NCBI RefSeq assembly: GCF_014287475.1
Contig: NZ_JACOPF010000001.1
Coordinates: 1,302,001-1,366,000, forward strand
Direction of reading: 5' to 3'
DNA length: 64,000 bases
Source: Mediterraneibacter hominis
GTDB lineage: Bacteria; Bacillota; Clostridia; Lachnospirales; Lachnospiraceae
Shown piece by piece: positions 1-8,093 of the stretch (position 1 is the stretch's first letter; the number at the start of each line of letters is the position of its first letter). The notes under the pieces are model-generated. The model saw nothing but the letters and a program-made list of their open reading frames with translations, was not told where the DNA came from and did not search any database. The translations under genes and the position numbers were made by a program.

Positions 1-405
1 AGATACAACCGGAACCCCTGCTTTTTCCGCGGCTTCCAATGCAGGAGTAATTCCTTCATAATCAACAGGCATTACAATCAATCCATCAATATCCTGCTGT
101 AATAGGTCATCACACTGCGAAATCTGCGTTTCAATATCATTATCCGCATAATATTCGATAAGCTCCATTCCATTTTCTTCACATACATCTTTCATACCCT
201 GAGCCAGGGGTACCATAAACGGATCTGATTTCATAAATGCAACGCCAATTTTCTTTCTTTCAAGTCCTCCTTCAGAATCTGTACTTTTTTCTGACAATTG
301 AGCTGTCTCTGACTTGTCTTCTGCTTCTTTCGTTCCACCGGAGCATCCGCAGAGCGCCATGCATGTTACCATAATCGTTGCCAAGAGTATTTGCCTTTTT
401 TTCAT
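1..405 (-). CDS. Sugar ABC transporter substrate-binding lipoprotein (partial, C-terminus off window)
   Basis: The first 135 residues are visible. They start with a lysine/arginine-led hydrophobic signal and a lipobox (ALCGC, cysteine near residue 21), then a Ser/Thr/Glu-rich linker. The mature part (KIGVAFMKSDPFMVPLAQGM, then QCDDLLQQDIDGLIVMPVD) matches the periplasmic-binding-protein fold of ribose/galactose-type importers (Peripla_BP_4). It would be lipid-anchored outside the membrane and deliver a sugar to an ABC permease. The start is supported by a GGGAGG ribosome site just upstream. It is divergent from an RpiR/SIS regulator, suggesting local control by a sugar phosphate. The exact sugar cannot be told. 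The rest of the gene and the importer lie outside the window. Confidence 0.85.
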   Translation of the reverse strand, partial: MKKRQILLATIMVTCMALCGCSGGTKEAEDKSETAQLSEKSTDSEGGLERKKIGVAFMKSDPFMVPLAQGMKDVCEENGMELIEYYADNDIETQISQCDDLLQQDIDGLIVMPVDYEGITPALEAAEKAGVPVVS

Positions 406-740
406 TGTACTACCTCCCTGTACTTATATTATTTTGTTAATCACAATATATCATCTTGTTATATATACTTCAATATTTATTTTTAAAAAAGAAGTATATT
501 TGTGAATTTCTTCTTATAATCATTGATTTTTTTGTATATTTTGCATATAATATTTTATATAAATTTATTTTTTTATATTTATTACATATTTTTTCTATAT
601 TTATTACTCTTTTTTAATTTTATATTTTTGAAAGTTTTACTTTTTATTTGATTAAAGAAAATATTTTATTTATAATATAGTATATATATTGTTTTGATGA
701 ATATTTCACACAAAAATAAAATTATTTATAGGAGCCGCAT
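406..740. promoter_or_regulatory. Very AT-rich divergent promoter region
   Basis: This 335-bp gap separates the divergent binding-protein and RpiR genes. It is almost entirely A/T over about 470-700, far more than its surroundings, with long T- and A-runs typical of UP-element or curved DNA. No convincing gene, terminator or sugar-catabolite operator was recognised. Both promoters must lie here, but so many TATA-like words occur that one cannot be picked. Confidence 0.4.
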
Positions 741-1583
741 ATGAACAAAACACAGGTAAAACTTCAATTTTTACTTCCTTCTTTGCCACGCGCTGAAAAG
801 AAACTTGCAGAATATATGCAAAAAAACATGGGACAGATTGCCGATATGACTCTCGCAGTACTTTCGCAGGAAACTGGAGTCAGTGAGGCCACTGTTCTGC
901 GTTTATGTAAACGTCTCGGATTTACAAATTTTATCCAGTTAAGGCAGGCTTTTGCCCTTGCTTCTATAGAAGAGGAAGATGCAGAGTTGCCAGAAATTGT
1001 TACCGAACAGGACAATATGAAAGCCATTTGTTCCAAAACGATTCAAGGAATCATCCGAACGCTAGAAAATACTCAGCTTTTAATGACAGATGAATACGAA
1101 ATTGCGCTACAAAAAATTCTCGACGCCAAAAACATTTATCTCTTCGCTACAGGCGATGCTCTGTCAAGCTGTAACTATGCTCATGCCAAATTCAGCCGTT
1201 TAGGTCTGCATACGGTTGTTTGTTCAGACGTCGTTTACCAATATGAGACCGCACTTCGCATGACCAAAGAAGATGTGGCAATCGCAATCTCTAGCAGCGG
1301 TCGTTCTCAAAATGTAGTCAATTCCGTAAAATTAGCAAAAGAACAGGGTGGATTCGTAATTTGTATTACCCAGACCGGTCGCTCTCCTCTCGTCAAATAT
1401 TCTGATATTAGTCTGTTTATTTCTTCAATAGATACAACTATCGGAAGAGATAGCGTCAATAGACGTGTTGCAGAATTGGTTATCATCGATTCCTTTTATC
1501 AAGGGATTATATTCAGCAATCGCGCTTACTATAAAGAATTGCTTTACTATACAATGCAGTCATCCGAAATAAATAAAATATAA
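741..1583 (+). CDS. RpiR/MurR-family transcriptional regulator (HTH + SIS)
   Basis: This is a 280-aa protein of usual family length. Residues about 1-75 form the HTH_6 DNA-binding domain (TLAVLSQETGVSEATVLRLCKRLGF). Residues about 110-240 form a SIS sugar-phosphate-binding domain (YLFATGDALSSCNYAHAKF and AIAISSSGRSQNVV). RpiR proteins sense phosphosugars and usually control neighbouring sugar uptake or catabolic genes; here the divergent ABC sugar-binding protein is the obvious target. A GGAGC ribosome site precedes the ATG. The stop codon lies inside the first conserved block of the repeat described at 1579-1856. The effector is unknown. Confidence 0.9.
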   Translation: MNKTQVKLQFLLPSLPRAEKKLAEYMQKNMGQIADMTLAVLSQETGVSEATVLRLCKRLGFTNFIQLRQAFALASIEEEDAELPEIVTEQDNMKAICSKTIQGIIRTLENTQLLMTDEYEIALQKILDAKNIYLFATGDALSSCNYAHAKFSRLGLHTVVCSDVVYQYETALRMTKEDVAIAISSSGRSQNVVNSVKLAKEQGGFVICITQTGRSPLVKYSDISLFISSIDTTIGRDSVNRRVAELVIIDSFYQGIIFSNRAYYKELLYYTMQSSEINKI

Positions 1584-1856
1584 ATTTAACGAAGCAACAA
1601 GCAGTGCGAAAAGAACAGAAGGACCCTGCGTCATGCTTGCATGTAAGCAGGGGCTTTCTACTTCTTTTCATTCGGCTACTGCCGATAGCGAAATGAAGTG
1701 TATGCGAAATTGAGCTGGCACTGCGGAAGTTGACAAAAATGGCTCGCGCAAGAGGGCGTGTATTGCAACGTTCGTCAGGGCTTCGCCGAAATTCCTCACT
1801 TTTGCAGCACACGCCCTCCCTCGCTTACACTTTCGCCAGCTTAAGTTTATAATTTC
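1579..1856 (+). repeat. Structured repeat element, copy A (long form)
   Basis: The element starts at ATAAATTTAA, overlapping the RpiR stop, and ends at GCTTAAGTTTATAATT, so its ends can pair. Inside are a CCCTGC...GCAGGG hairpin (1624-1652) and a main hairpin with arms 1752-1761 and 1809-1818 (GAGGGCGTGT/ACACGCCCTC), extended by TGCAA/TTGCA. The region 1769-1800 between the arms and the block 1827-1854 are perfect reverse-complement matches to copy B (2108-2139 and 2055-2082). The arm sequences differ from copy B yet still pair within each copy, which is covariation. It may be a structured RNA, a 3'-UTR element or a MITE-like repeat. Its identity is unknown. Confidence 0.75.
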
Positions 1857-1950
1857 AGACAGAACAGAACCGGTTTCACGTTGCTACAAACTTACAGTCA
1901 GAAGTTTTTCCTTCATCTATAGGGAAGTGGCGCCCTAACTGAAATTCATA

Positions 1951-2047
1951 AAAAAGAGAACGGCTTCACGTTGTTATAGCCCTCCAATTAGAAGCATCTA
2001 TACTACTTCTGATTGGAAATGCATAGCAGCGTGAAGCCGATTTTTTC
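1951..2047. terminator. Long terminator-like hairpin between convergent repeat copies
   Basis: The arms CGGCTTCACG (1961-1970) and CGTGAAGCCG (2030-2039) enclose a second pairing block, CCAATTAGAAG with CTTCTGATTGG. This gives a nearly continuous stem of about 35 bp. An A-run precedes it and a T-run follows (2041-2046), so it could terminate both convergent genes. A related half-module (CCGGTTTCACGTTGCTACA, near 1870) lies just upstream without a pairing partner. Confidence 0.65.
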
Positions 2048-2054
2048 CGTTACG

Positions 2055-2186
2055 AATTATAAACTTAAGCTGGCGAAAGTGTGAGTGTGAAAGAGATACT
2101 TTGCGTGAGTGAGGAATTTCGGCGAAGCCCTGACGAACGATGCAAAGCATCTCTTTCACACGTCCCTTTTGTCGCTTAAATTTATC
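2055..2186 (-). repeat. Structured repeat element, copy B (short form)
   Basis: Read on the minus strand, the unit begins ATAAATTTAAGC, overlapping the stop codon of the 2182-2745 gene, and ends GCTTAAGTTTATAATT. The variable stem arms are 2085-2104 and 2142-2161, 20 bp with one mismatch that is a G.U pair in minus-strand RNA. They enclose the 32-nt conserved block shared with copy A. It lacks the extra hairpin domain of copy A. Position directly after the stop codon is the same in both copies. Confidence 0.75.
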
Positions 2187-2745
2187 TTCTTTTTTTCTTT
2201 TCTTTTTTATTTATTTTTATCAGCGCAATTATATGAAGAACACTAAAGTATACACCAACTATAGCAAGGCATGCGCTGAATATGAGCAGCCCTGTCCCAT
2301 ATTCTTCCTGATATGCATTCAGCAGGACTAAAACCGCGAATACCAGGTATAAAACAGCCAGAGCAATCACTCTGCTTTTTTCCTTCCTTGTGACGATATA
2401 CTCAAGTGCAGAAACTCTTTTTTCAAAATCTACATCTGTGACAGGTTCGAGTTTCTTCAGAAAAGAGCGCCTGAACGCAATCTCCGCCAAAGCCAGCATA
2501 ACCGCGCCTGCTATCACTGCCTGAAGCACTGTTAGAAAAGTAGCGCCAAACAAGATTGCCGCAAAGAGAATCACAACAAAACGATTCTTATAAAATAATG
2601 CAGAATTCTCATTTTTCTTCTCTATCAAATACCCCTGCTTTGTCACAAAATCATAATAGATTGTACGTTTTCTTTTATCTGTATAAATATTTCTGCCTGA
2701 CAAGCGGATTTTTTCCGCTGGTTTTGAATTCTTTTTCTTCCCCAT
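2182..2745 (-). CDS. Uncharacterised four-helix membrane protein
   Basis: A 187-aa protein of unrecognised family. A basic N-terminus (MGKKKNSKPAEK) is followed by hydrophobic segments near residues 55-72, 73-92, 125-145 and 150-170, and a very basic tail (KINKKEKKKRR). Both termini are predicted cytoplasmic by the positive-inside rule. It lies 29 bp downstream of nagA in the same direction and may be co-transcribed, but nothing in the sequence indicates a role in amino-sugar use. Its stop codon lies within the end block of repeat copy B. Confidence 0.6.
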   Translation of the reverse strand: MGKKKNSKPAEKIRLSGRNIYTDKRKRTIYYDFVTKQGYLIEKKNENSALFYKNRFVVILFAAILFGATFLTVLQAVIAGAVMLALAEIAFRRSFLKKLEPVTDVDFEKRVSALEYIVTRKEKSRVIALAVLYLVFAVLVLLNAYQEEYGTGLLIFSACLAIVGVYFSVLHIIALIKINKKEKKKRR

Positions 2746-2774
2746 TTATCTTCTCTTCCATATCTTTTGTTTAT

Positions 2775-3926
2775 TTATGCTTCTTTTTCCAGCATAGCTT
2801 TTCCCATACAGTATGTTTCAAGCACGCGATAGTCCCGATCCAGAACGACTATGTCGGCATCCATCCCCACTTTGATAGAACCTTTCCGGTCATCAATGTG
2901 CAGACACGCAGCCGGATTTTTTGTACAAGAATTGATGGCTGTATCTACAGGCACAAGTGCCTCTTCTATCAAAATTCGCAGTCCGTCATTGATACGCAGC
3001 GTAGAGCCCGCAAGCCCTTTTGTAGACGTCAAATGAGCGCTTCCATCTGGATAAATCTCAATCTCATTACCGCCAAACAAAAATTTTGATCCGACCGGCT
3101 TTCCTTTTGCCATCAGAGCATCACTTACCATCACGCCATAATGTGGCCCCTTCGCCTCAAAGAACTGATGAAGCGCAGCAGGGGTAGAATGATTTCCGTC
3201 ACAGATGATCTCCCCATACATGCTTTTCATACGGTATGCAGCTCCTACCAACCCGTTTACGCGATGGTTAAATGGAGTCATTCCATTATAAACATGTGTC
3301 ATTGTTCTTGCCCCATGTACAAATGCCTGGAGCGCCTGCTCACTTGTAGCCGCAGAATGACCGATGCTGACTACCACTCCATGCTCTGCACAGTACCTAG
3401 TCAATGCGAAATCCTCATCTGTTTCTGTCGCCATTGTAATATATTTGATTAAACCTTTCGCTGCTTTTTGATACTTCTCAAACTGTTCTACTGTAGGTTT
3501 CCGGATAAACTGCTCTGGCTGCGCGCCTTTATACTTCATATCCAGAAACGGCCCCTCGAAATGAACTCCTAAAATTTCAGCGCCTGTATATCCTTTCTCC
3601 ACTACCCTGGCAACATTTTTAAGAGCCTCTGTCAGGACTTCTTCACTCTGTGTAATCGTTGTCGGAAGAAGCGCAGTAACCCCTTCTGACACAATATTTT
3701 TCACCCAATAGCGCAGACCTTCTTCCTGTGCATCATTCGTATCAAACCCGTATGCTCCATGACAGTGTACGTCGATGAATCCCGGCAGAATCCGGTCATT
3801 TCCATAGTCATAATCTACTGGATACTTTCCATATTCGTATAGATTTGTAATCTTTCCATCTTTCATTTCTATCTGTGCTGCCACAAACTGGTCTGCCATC
3901 CAGACCTTCTTACTTTGGATAATCAT
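2775..3926 (-). CDS. nagA: N-acetylglucosamine-6-phosphate deacetylase
   Basis: A 383-aa cytosolic amidohydrolase of normal length. It removes acetate from GlcNAc-6-P (or GalNAc-6-P in AgaA-type enzymes). Metal and catalytic motifs are in order: DVHCHGAYG (HxH), HFEGPFL (metal-binding Glu), GHSAAT, THVYNGM, ICDGNHS and VSDALMAKG (catalytic Asp). It is divergent from the AraC regulator at 4077 and close to agaS and a mannose-family PTS, so the likely job is deacetylation of the imported phosphosugar before deamination by AgaS. Whether the natural substrate is GlcNAc-6-P or GalNAc-6-P cannot be decided from sequence. Confidence 0.93.
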   Translation of the reverse strand: MIIQSKKVWMADQFVAAQIEMKDGKITNLYEYGKYPVDYDYGNDRILPGFIDVHCHGAYGFDTNDAQEEGLRYWVKNIVSEGVTALLPTTITQSEEVLTEALKNVARVVEKGYTGAEILGVHFEGPFLDMKYKGAQPEQFIRKPTVEQFEKYQKAAKGLIKYITMATETDEDFALTRYCAEHGVVVSIGHSAATSEQALQAFVHGARTMTHVYNGMTPFNHRVNGLVGAAYRMKSMYGEIICDGNHSTPAALHQFFEAKGPHYGVMVSDALMAKGKPVGSKFLFGGNEIEIYPDGSAHLTSTKGLAGSTLRINDGLRILIEEALVPVDTAINSCTKNPAACLHIDDRKGSIKVGMDADIVVLDRDYRVLETYCMGKAMLEKEA

Positions 3927-3997
3927 AATCCTTCCTCCTGTCTTTTATAAGCTAAAGATACGCTGCACCGCCGCTGCTGCGACAGATGTTTGAAACC

Positions 3998-4026
3998 TTG
4001 ATTTTTACCGGCAGTTATACTATAAT
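3998..4026 (+). promoter_or_regulatory. Sigma-A promoter of the AraC-family gene
   Basis: TTGATT at 3998-4003 and a perfect TATAAT at 4021-4026 are separated by 17 bp. This gives a leader of roughly 45 nt before the chosen ATG at 4077. It lies in the divergent gap with nagA, so the AraC protein may act on both genes from here. Confidence 0.7.
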
Positions 4027-4076
4027 TTTCTATTATAATGAACTGCATAATCCATATAATACGGGGGATTTTGAAC

Positions 4077-5255
4077 ATGATAAATCAAATAGCTGACCAT
4101 AGCTTCGAACCTTTTGGAACCTTTTATAACGAACCAGTTGATATCGAAAAGCACAACCTTATTCGTCAGGAAATCACATCCAATTCTAAAAAGATAGAAC
4201 GTCTTTTTGTTTTCTCCTGTGAGACATATATTGAATGTACACAGGGTCTTTCGATGCTTTTAATCGCCAGCTCGCCTGATATGGAGGATCTAAAAACATT
4301 TCCCATACGGCACTACATAAAAATCAATCCCAACATGTATTTCAATCTGATTCCTCTTTCCACCCCATTTACCTGGACTCTTATCTCATCCCAGGGGGAG
4401 CCCTGCGCGGTTCCGCTTCCGACACCCTATACATATCAGCCAGTGTCCTCACCTTTTCATGTCCGCAGAATTTTAGACTGCTGGTTTACCAATCAGATGG
4501 AACCATGCCGTATATCTAAAAGAGCCCATAAATCATATGAACTCATCTACGTATATGAAGGCACTCTGGATATCACTCTCTCACGCGGCATCTATACACT
4601 TCAGCCGCATGATCTGATATTGTTTAAATCCGATGCGGCAACCGTAGACATCAAATCCACCTGTTCGTATTTAACCACAATTTTTGATGTAAATCAACGA
4701 AAACCTCTGCATATCTTGAATCAAACCTTCCATTGCACCAGTGAATTACAGCAGATTTTATGGAAGCTTTTGATTGAAAGCTTTGCAAATTCATATTATA
4801 CCCGTACCCTTATGGTCTGCTATTTGCAAGAAGCACTCATGCTGCTTATGCAGTTTTATGAAACCATTAACCACAAGGCATTGTTCTCAGACAGTAAGTC
4901 TCATATGAATGATTTACTGTCTGAAATTCTTGCATATATGAATAAGCGTATCGATGAACCAATTACCATAGAGGAAATCTGCCATGAGTTTTATATATCA
5001 CGTTCTTCTCTACAGGCACTGTTTAAAACCCATTTAAACAGTTCTCCAAAAAACTATCTGCTTAACATCAAGCTGCAGAAAAGCAAAGAACTGATTCGGG
5101 AGAACCAGTATACAATCAGCGAGATTGCTTATATGCTTGGCTTTAGCTCTATCCATTATTTTTCCCGACTTTTCAAAAAGTATTTCAATATTACGCCAAG
5201 CGCCTATGTAAAAAAAATAATGGATAGCCAGAGCTCACCTCCCGAAGATCTCTGA
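4077..5255 (+). CDS. AraC-family transcriptional regulator with cupin-like sensor region
   Basis: A 392-aa regulator from the ATG at 4077, chosen because GGGGGAT (4063-4069) is well spaced. An upstream in-frame ATG at 4038 has no ribosome site and would sit very close to the predicted transcript start. Residues about 1-125 are an uncharacterised domain. About 135-220 look like an AraC ligand-binding cupin (KSYELIYVYEGTLDITL). About 290-385 form the double-HTH AraC domain (ITIEEICHEFYISRSSLQ; ISEIAYMLGFSSIHYFSRLF). It is divergent from nagA and upstream of the agaS-PTS genes, so it probably controls amino-sugar use; the ligand is unknown. Confidence 0.88.
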   Translation: MINQIADHSFEPFGTFYNEPVDIEKHNLIRQEITSNSKKIERLFVFSCETYIECTQGLSMLLIASSPDMEDLKTFPIRHYIKINPNMYFNLIPLSTPFTWTLISSQGEPCAVPLPTPYTYQPVSSPFHVRRILDCWFTNQMEPCRISKRAHKSYELIYVYEGTLDITLSRGIYTLQPHDLILFKSDAATVDIKSTCSYLTTIFDVNQRKPLHILNQTFHCTSELQQILWKLLIESFANSYYTRTLMVCYLQEALMLLMQFYETINHKALFSDSKSHMNDLLSEILAYMNKRIDEPITIEEICHEFYISRSSLQALFKTHLNSSPKNYLLNIKLQKSKELIRENQYTISEIAYMLGFSSIHYFSRLFKKYFNITPSAYVKKIMDSQSSPPEDL

Positions 5256-5272
5256 TACGTGTTTTATACGAA

Positions 5273-5551
5273 TTATTCGATCACATTTTGAATACTATAG
5301 CGTGATATTTGCACCACCGTAGTTTTATTGATTTCCACATCAATCAGGTCATCTTTAATTTTTACAATTTTTCCATAAATACCGCCTGCAAACATGATCC
5401 TTGCCCCAACCTTGATTCCTTCTTGCAGCTTTCGCATTGCTTCTCGGTTCTTTTTCATATTCCGCGAAGAAATAAAGGTCAGTACAACCGCACATATTCC
5501 TATCAGGACACCTACAGTCACACAACTCCACCCAATGACTTCCCAATTCAT
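5273..5551 (-). CDS. yajC: YajC-like preprotein translocase accessory protein
   Basis: A 92-aa protein with one N-terminal membrane helix (residues about 5-28), a basic stretch (RNMKKNREAMRKLQEG) and the YajC core (IKVGARIMFAGGIYGKIVKI). YajC associates with SecDF at the translocon. The ATG at 5551 is preferred over an upstream one because GGAGGAAGAA precedes it. It is separated from its usual secDF/tgt neighbours and sits after agaS, so it may be a second copy. A hairpin at 5577-5608 lies immediately upstream. Confidence 0.8.
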   Translation of the reverse strand: MNWEVIGWSCVTVGVLIGICAVVLTFISSRNMKKNREAMRKLQEGIKVGARIMFAGGIYGKIVKIKDDLIDVEINKTTVVQISRYSIQNVIE

Positions 5552-5576
5552 AATTGTTGTTTCTTCCTCCTTGTCA

Positions 5577-5616
5577 GAACATGGTTTGCCAAAAAGCAAA
5601 CCATGTTCTTATTTTT
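5577..5616 (+). terminator. Hairpin with T-run, plus orientation
   Basis: The arms GAACATGGTTTGC (5577-5589) and GCAAACCATGTTC (5596-5608) form a perfect 13-bp stem. TTATTTTTT follows on the plus strand. It could end transcripts of the AraC gene after running antisense through yajC. On the minus strand there is no U-tract and the hairpin falls just before the yajC ribosome site, where it might limit or stabilise the agaS-yajC transcript. Confidence 0.65.
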
Positions 5617-5624
5617 TCTATTTC

Positions 5625-6806
5625 TTATTTTCTTGTATATGGATAAAGAGTTACTCCCTTCACCACTCTGTTTACCTCTCCTGTTGGGCACGGATTATCC
5701 GGTGTAATTGACATAGACAGAGATTTCAGTACTGCCAGTGTCTGTGCGAATAAAATGTAATCCAGTCCAAGCAGCACATTTTCTGTCTTTCCATCAAGTT
5801 CATATACAGCCGCGTAATCAACCAAAGCAACAACCTCATCGTCCTGCCGGCTCATTACTGCCACAATTTTATTTCCTTTGCGCTGGCCACTCATTTCTTT
5901 GATCAAATCGATCTCATACTGTCTTGTATACGCGTCATCACTTAAATACACGACTGTAATTGTATTATCATCAATGATTGATTTTGGCCCATGGCGGAAT
6001 CCCATCGGTGTATCGTACATCGTTACCACTTTTCCTGCTGTCAGCTCCAGCATCTTTAATGCCGATTCCTGTGCAGTTCCTTTTAAAGTATTGCTTCCCA
6101 GATAAACGATCCTGTTAAAATCATATTCTCCTACAATTTTCTGCGCAATTTCGAATTTACTGTCCAGGAAATTCTGCCCTGCTGCCGCAGTCTTCCGTAC
6201 TTCTTCCAACACTTTATCAAGTTCTCCTAAATGGAAGCAAAGATACGCTGCCAAATACATATTCGAGTAACTAGATGTCATCGCAAAGCTCTGATCATGC
6301 GTTTCCGGTGTCAGATTGATTGCATAGCAATTCTCTGTTACAGCAGCTCTTTTAGATAGAGCACCGTCCTTATTACATGTGATAAACAGATGGTAAATAT
6401 TATCGCACACACTTTCTGCAACGTCAATGGCACCCACTGACTCCGGTGAATTTCCAGAACGCCCGAAGCTAATTAACAATGTAGGTTTTTCCCGAGACAA
6501 ATACGCCTCCGGTGTTGCCACAATATCGGTTGTCCCATAAGATTTTGCTTTATGGTTTAAAACTCCTGCCAGATGTGGGAACAACGCATTTCCGACAAAC
6601 TCGCTTGTCCCTGCTCCAGTCAAAATCACATCAAAGTCTTCACAGGTAATTACTTGATCAATGAATTTCTGGATTGCGTCCTTCTCCGCTTCAATCTGTT
6701 TGCATGTTTTCTCCCATGTTGCGGGCTGTTGATAAATCTCTGTAAGAGTAAATGTTGAGGAAGTTTCTTTCATCTTTTCCTCAGTCACATCAAAAATCTT
6801 GCTCAT
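5625..6806 (-). CDS. agaS: SIS-domain amino-sugar-phosphate deaminase/isomerase (AgaS family)
   Basis: A 393-aa protein with two SIS domains. The first (about 45-195) carries DVILTGAGTSEFVGNAL and LLISFGRSGNSPESV. The second (about 215-370) carries IVYLGSNTLKGTAQESALKM and the conserved TPMGFRHGPKS. AgaS-type enzymes deaminate and isomerise galactosamine-6-P to tagatose-6-P. It is followed upstream in the transcript by the PTS EIIA gene (about 70 bp gap), which fits a GalNAc/GalN uptake and degradation pathway together with nagA. The downstream tagatose kinase and aldolase are not in this window. Confidence 0.88.
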   Translation of the reverse strand: MSKIFDVTEEKMKETSSTFTLTEIYQQPATWEKTCKQIEAEKDAIQKFIDQVITCEDFDVILTGAGTSEFVGNALFPHLAGVLNHKAKSYGTTDIVATPEAYLSREKPTLLISFGRSGNSPESVGAIDVAESVCDNIYHLFITCNKDGALSKRAAVTENCYAINLTPETHDQSFAMTSSYSNMYLAAYLCFHLGELDKVLEEVRKTAAAGQNFLDSKFEIAQKIVGEYDFNRIVYLGSNTLKGTAQESALKMLELTAGKVVTMYDTPMGFRHGPKSIIDDNTITVVYLSDDAYTRQYEIDLIKEMSGQRKGNKIVAVMSRQDDEVVALVDYAAVYELDGKTENVLLGLDYILFAQTLAVLKSLSMSITPDNPCPTGEVNRVVKGVTLYPYTRK

Positions 6807-6873
6807 TTTCTTTTCCTTTCTCCTTTTTTGAGCCGCCTTACATAGCAGCAGAATATTTTTTATAGTATGCAGA

Positions 6874-7302
6874 TTAGATACCGTCCTCCGACTCTTCCTG
6901 TACTACCTGCTTGAATTCATATTTTGTCACTTGTTCTTTTCCTGTCTCCAGAACTGAATCTACCAGTCCGTCCAAATCATCCATAAACTTTCTGGACATA
7001 ACGATCTCCACCAGCATCGGCAGATTTGTTCCGGCTATAATCCTGACATTGTCTTTTCCATGTCCAAGCTGGGCTGCCACATTAAACGGCGTTCCTCCCA
7101 TCAAGTCTGTAAATAATATAATTCCTTCACAATCCTTTAACTCATCCATCGCCTTCGTAAGCTCACGCGTCAAATCTTCTGTACTGTACGTCGGCAAAAA
7201 ATCAACATAACGATATGCTTCCTGTTCCCCTGCAATCAAATTCACGGAACTTGTCATACCTGAACCAAAATTTGCATGTCCTGTTACTAATAATCCAATC
7301 AT
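6874..7302 (-). CDS. PTS mannose-family EIIA component
   Basis: A 142-aa EIIA-Man/AgaF-type protein. The phosphoryl-accepting histidine is His9 in the opening motif LLVTGHANFGSG. The conserved LFTDLMGGTPFNVAA stretch follows near residues 63-77. It takes phosphate from HPr and passes it to EIIB. Here IIA is a free-standing single-domain protein. It lies 10 bp downstream of the membrane-anchored gene at 7313 and belongs to the PTS operon running from about 10351 to 6874. Confidence 0.93.
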   Translation of the reverse strand: MIGLLVTGHANFGSGMTSSVNLIAGEQEAYRYVDFLPTYSTEDLTRELTKAMDELKDCEGIILFTDLMGGTPFNVAAQLGHGKDNVRIIAGTNLPMLVEIVMSRKFMDDLDGLVDSVLETGKEQVTKYEFKQVVQEESEDGI

Positions 7303-7312
7303 TCTATCTCTC

Positions 7313-7984
7313 CTACTCTAAAGCATGTTCCCCGTCTGTATTTTCCTCTCTAAGACATCTGTCAACAACAGGCATATAAACAGACCTTGGATGAAAACAC
7401 GCTTTTGCACTTTGATAATATGCTATTGCATTTTTCTTATCATTCAGATAAGAATATTGCTTTGCCACCATAAACAGAATTACGCCAAGCGCAAATCCAT
7501 AATACTTCTTGGAATTAATCTCCTCCACCATCTCATCTATCAGGTCATTTCTTTCATCCAGCATGACAGCATACGCCATCTCATTGTAATGAATGAAAGC
7601 AGGCTCCTTCGTATTCTTTATCTCTTCCAGAAGCCAGTCTGCATATTTACGGTTTCCTTTTATCAAAAATGTATGAAAATATACTTCCAGAAAGCTCTTT
7701 TTATCTGCAGGATCCCGATATTTTGTCTCTATCATATATCGAAGCATCTTTTCAAATTTTTCATGCTCTTTGGCTATATAATATACCCTCAATTTGTACA
7801 AGTCACAGACATATTCACCCAATAATCTTCGAGACATACCCATATCCGCTACCCGTTCTACCATATCACTGTCTTTCTTACGAAGCGCAACATCCATACT
7901 GTGCAGCTGGAAATTTTTTATGCCCTGGAAAACAAAATAGCCCACGGCCGCAATGATTATAATCGAAATTGTTACTGTATTCAA
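7313..7984 (-). CDS. Unknown membrane-anchored helical-repeat protein inside the PTS operon
   Basis: A 223-aa protein of no recognised family. One N-terminal hydrophobic anchor (residues 5-22, SIIIIAAVGYFVFQ) is followed by an all-helical cytosolic part with TPR-like spacing, the last repeat reading YSYLNDKKNAIAYYQSAKACF. It lies between EIID and EIIA, 10 bp from EIIA, and so is probably co-translated with PTS parts. TPR-like folds bind proteins, so it may dock EIIA or a regulator at the membrane, but this is only inference. Confidence 0.6.
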   Translation of the reverse strand: MNTVTISIIIIAAVGYFVFQGIKNFQLHSMDVALRKKDSDMVERVADMGMSRRLLGEYVCDLYKLRVYYIAKEHEKFEKMLRYMIETKYRDPADKKSFLEVYFHTFLIKGNRKYADWLLEEIKNTKEPAFIHYNEMAYAVMLDERNDLIDEMVEEINSKKYYGFALGVILFMVAKQYSYLNDKKNAIAYYQSAKACFHPRSVYMPVVDRCLREENTDGEHALE

Positions 7985-8015
7985 ATAGCCACCTGATTTC
8001 CGTATAAAAGTAAAT

Positions 8016-8045
8016 GGGAGGGGGGATTAAAATCCCTCCCCTCCC
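8016..8045 (-). terminator. G/C-rich intercistronic hairpin
   Basis: GGGAGGGGGGATT and AATCCCTCCCCTCCC form a strong stem in the 109-bp gap between the EIID gene and the membrane-anchored gene. No U-tract follows on the minus strand. It therefore looks more like an mRNA-processing or stability element that lowers expression of the distal genes than a full terminator. Confidence 0.5.
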
Positions 8046-8093
8046 GGTTATCCACCGCCAAAAAACGGCAGACTATTTCATTTAGAAGAACAG

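Noticed and set aside
1513..1812. 99-aa minus-strand frame containing EEFRRSPDERC
   Set aside because: It lies across the end of the RpiR gene and the repeat element; its sequence is just the translation of the conserved repeat block, so it is not a gene.
4038..4076. Longer start for the AraC-family gene
   Set aside because: The ATG at 4038 is only about 12 bp from the -10 box and has no ribosome site; the ATG at 4077 has GGGGGAT.
8016..8045. Possible G-quadruplex
   Set aside because: Only three G-runs are close together on the minus strand; the hairpin pairing with the C-rich arm explains the composition better.
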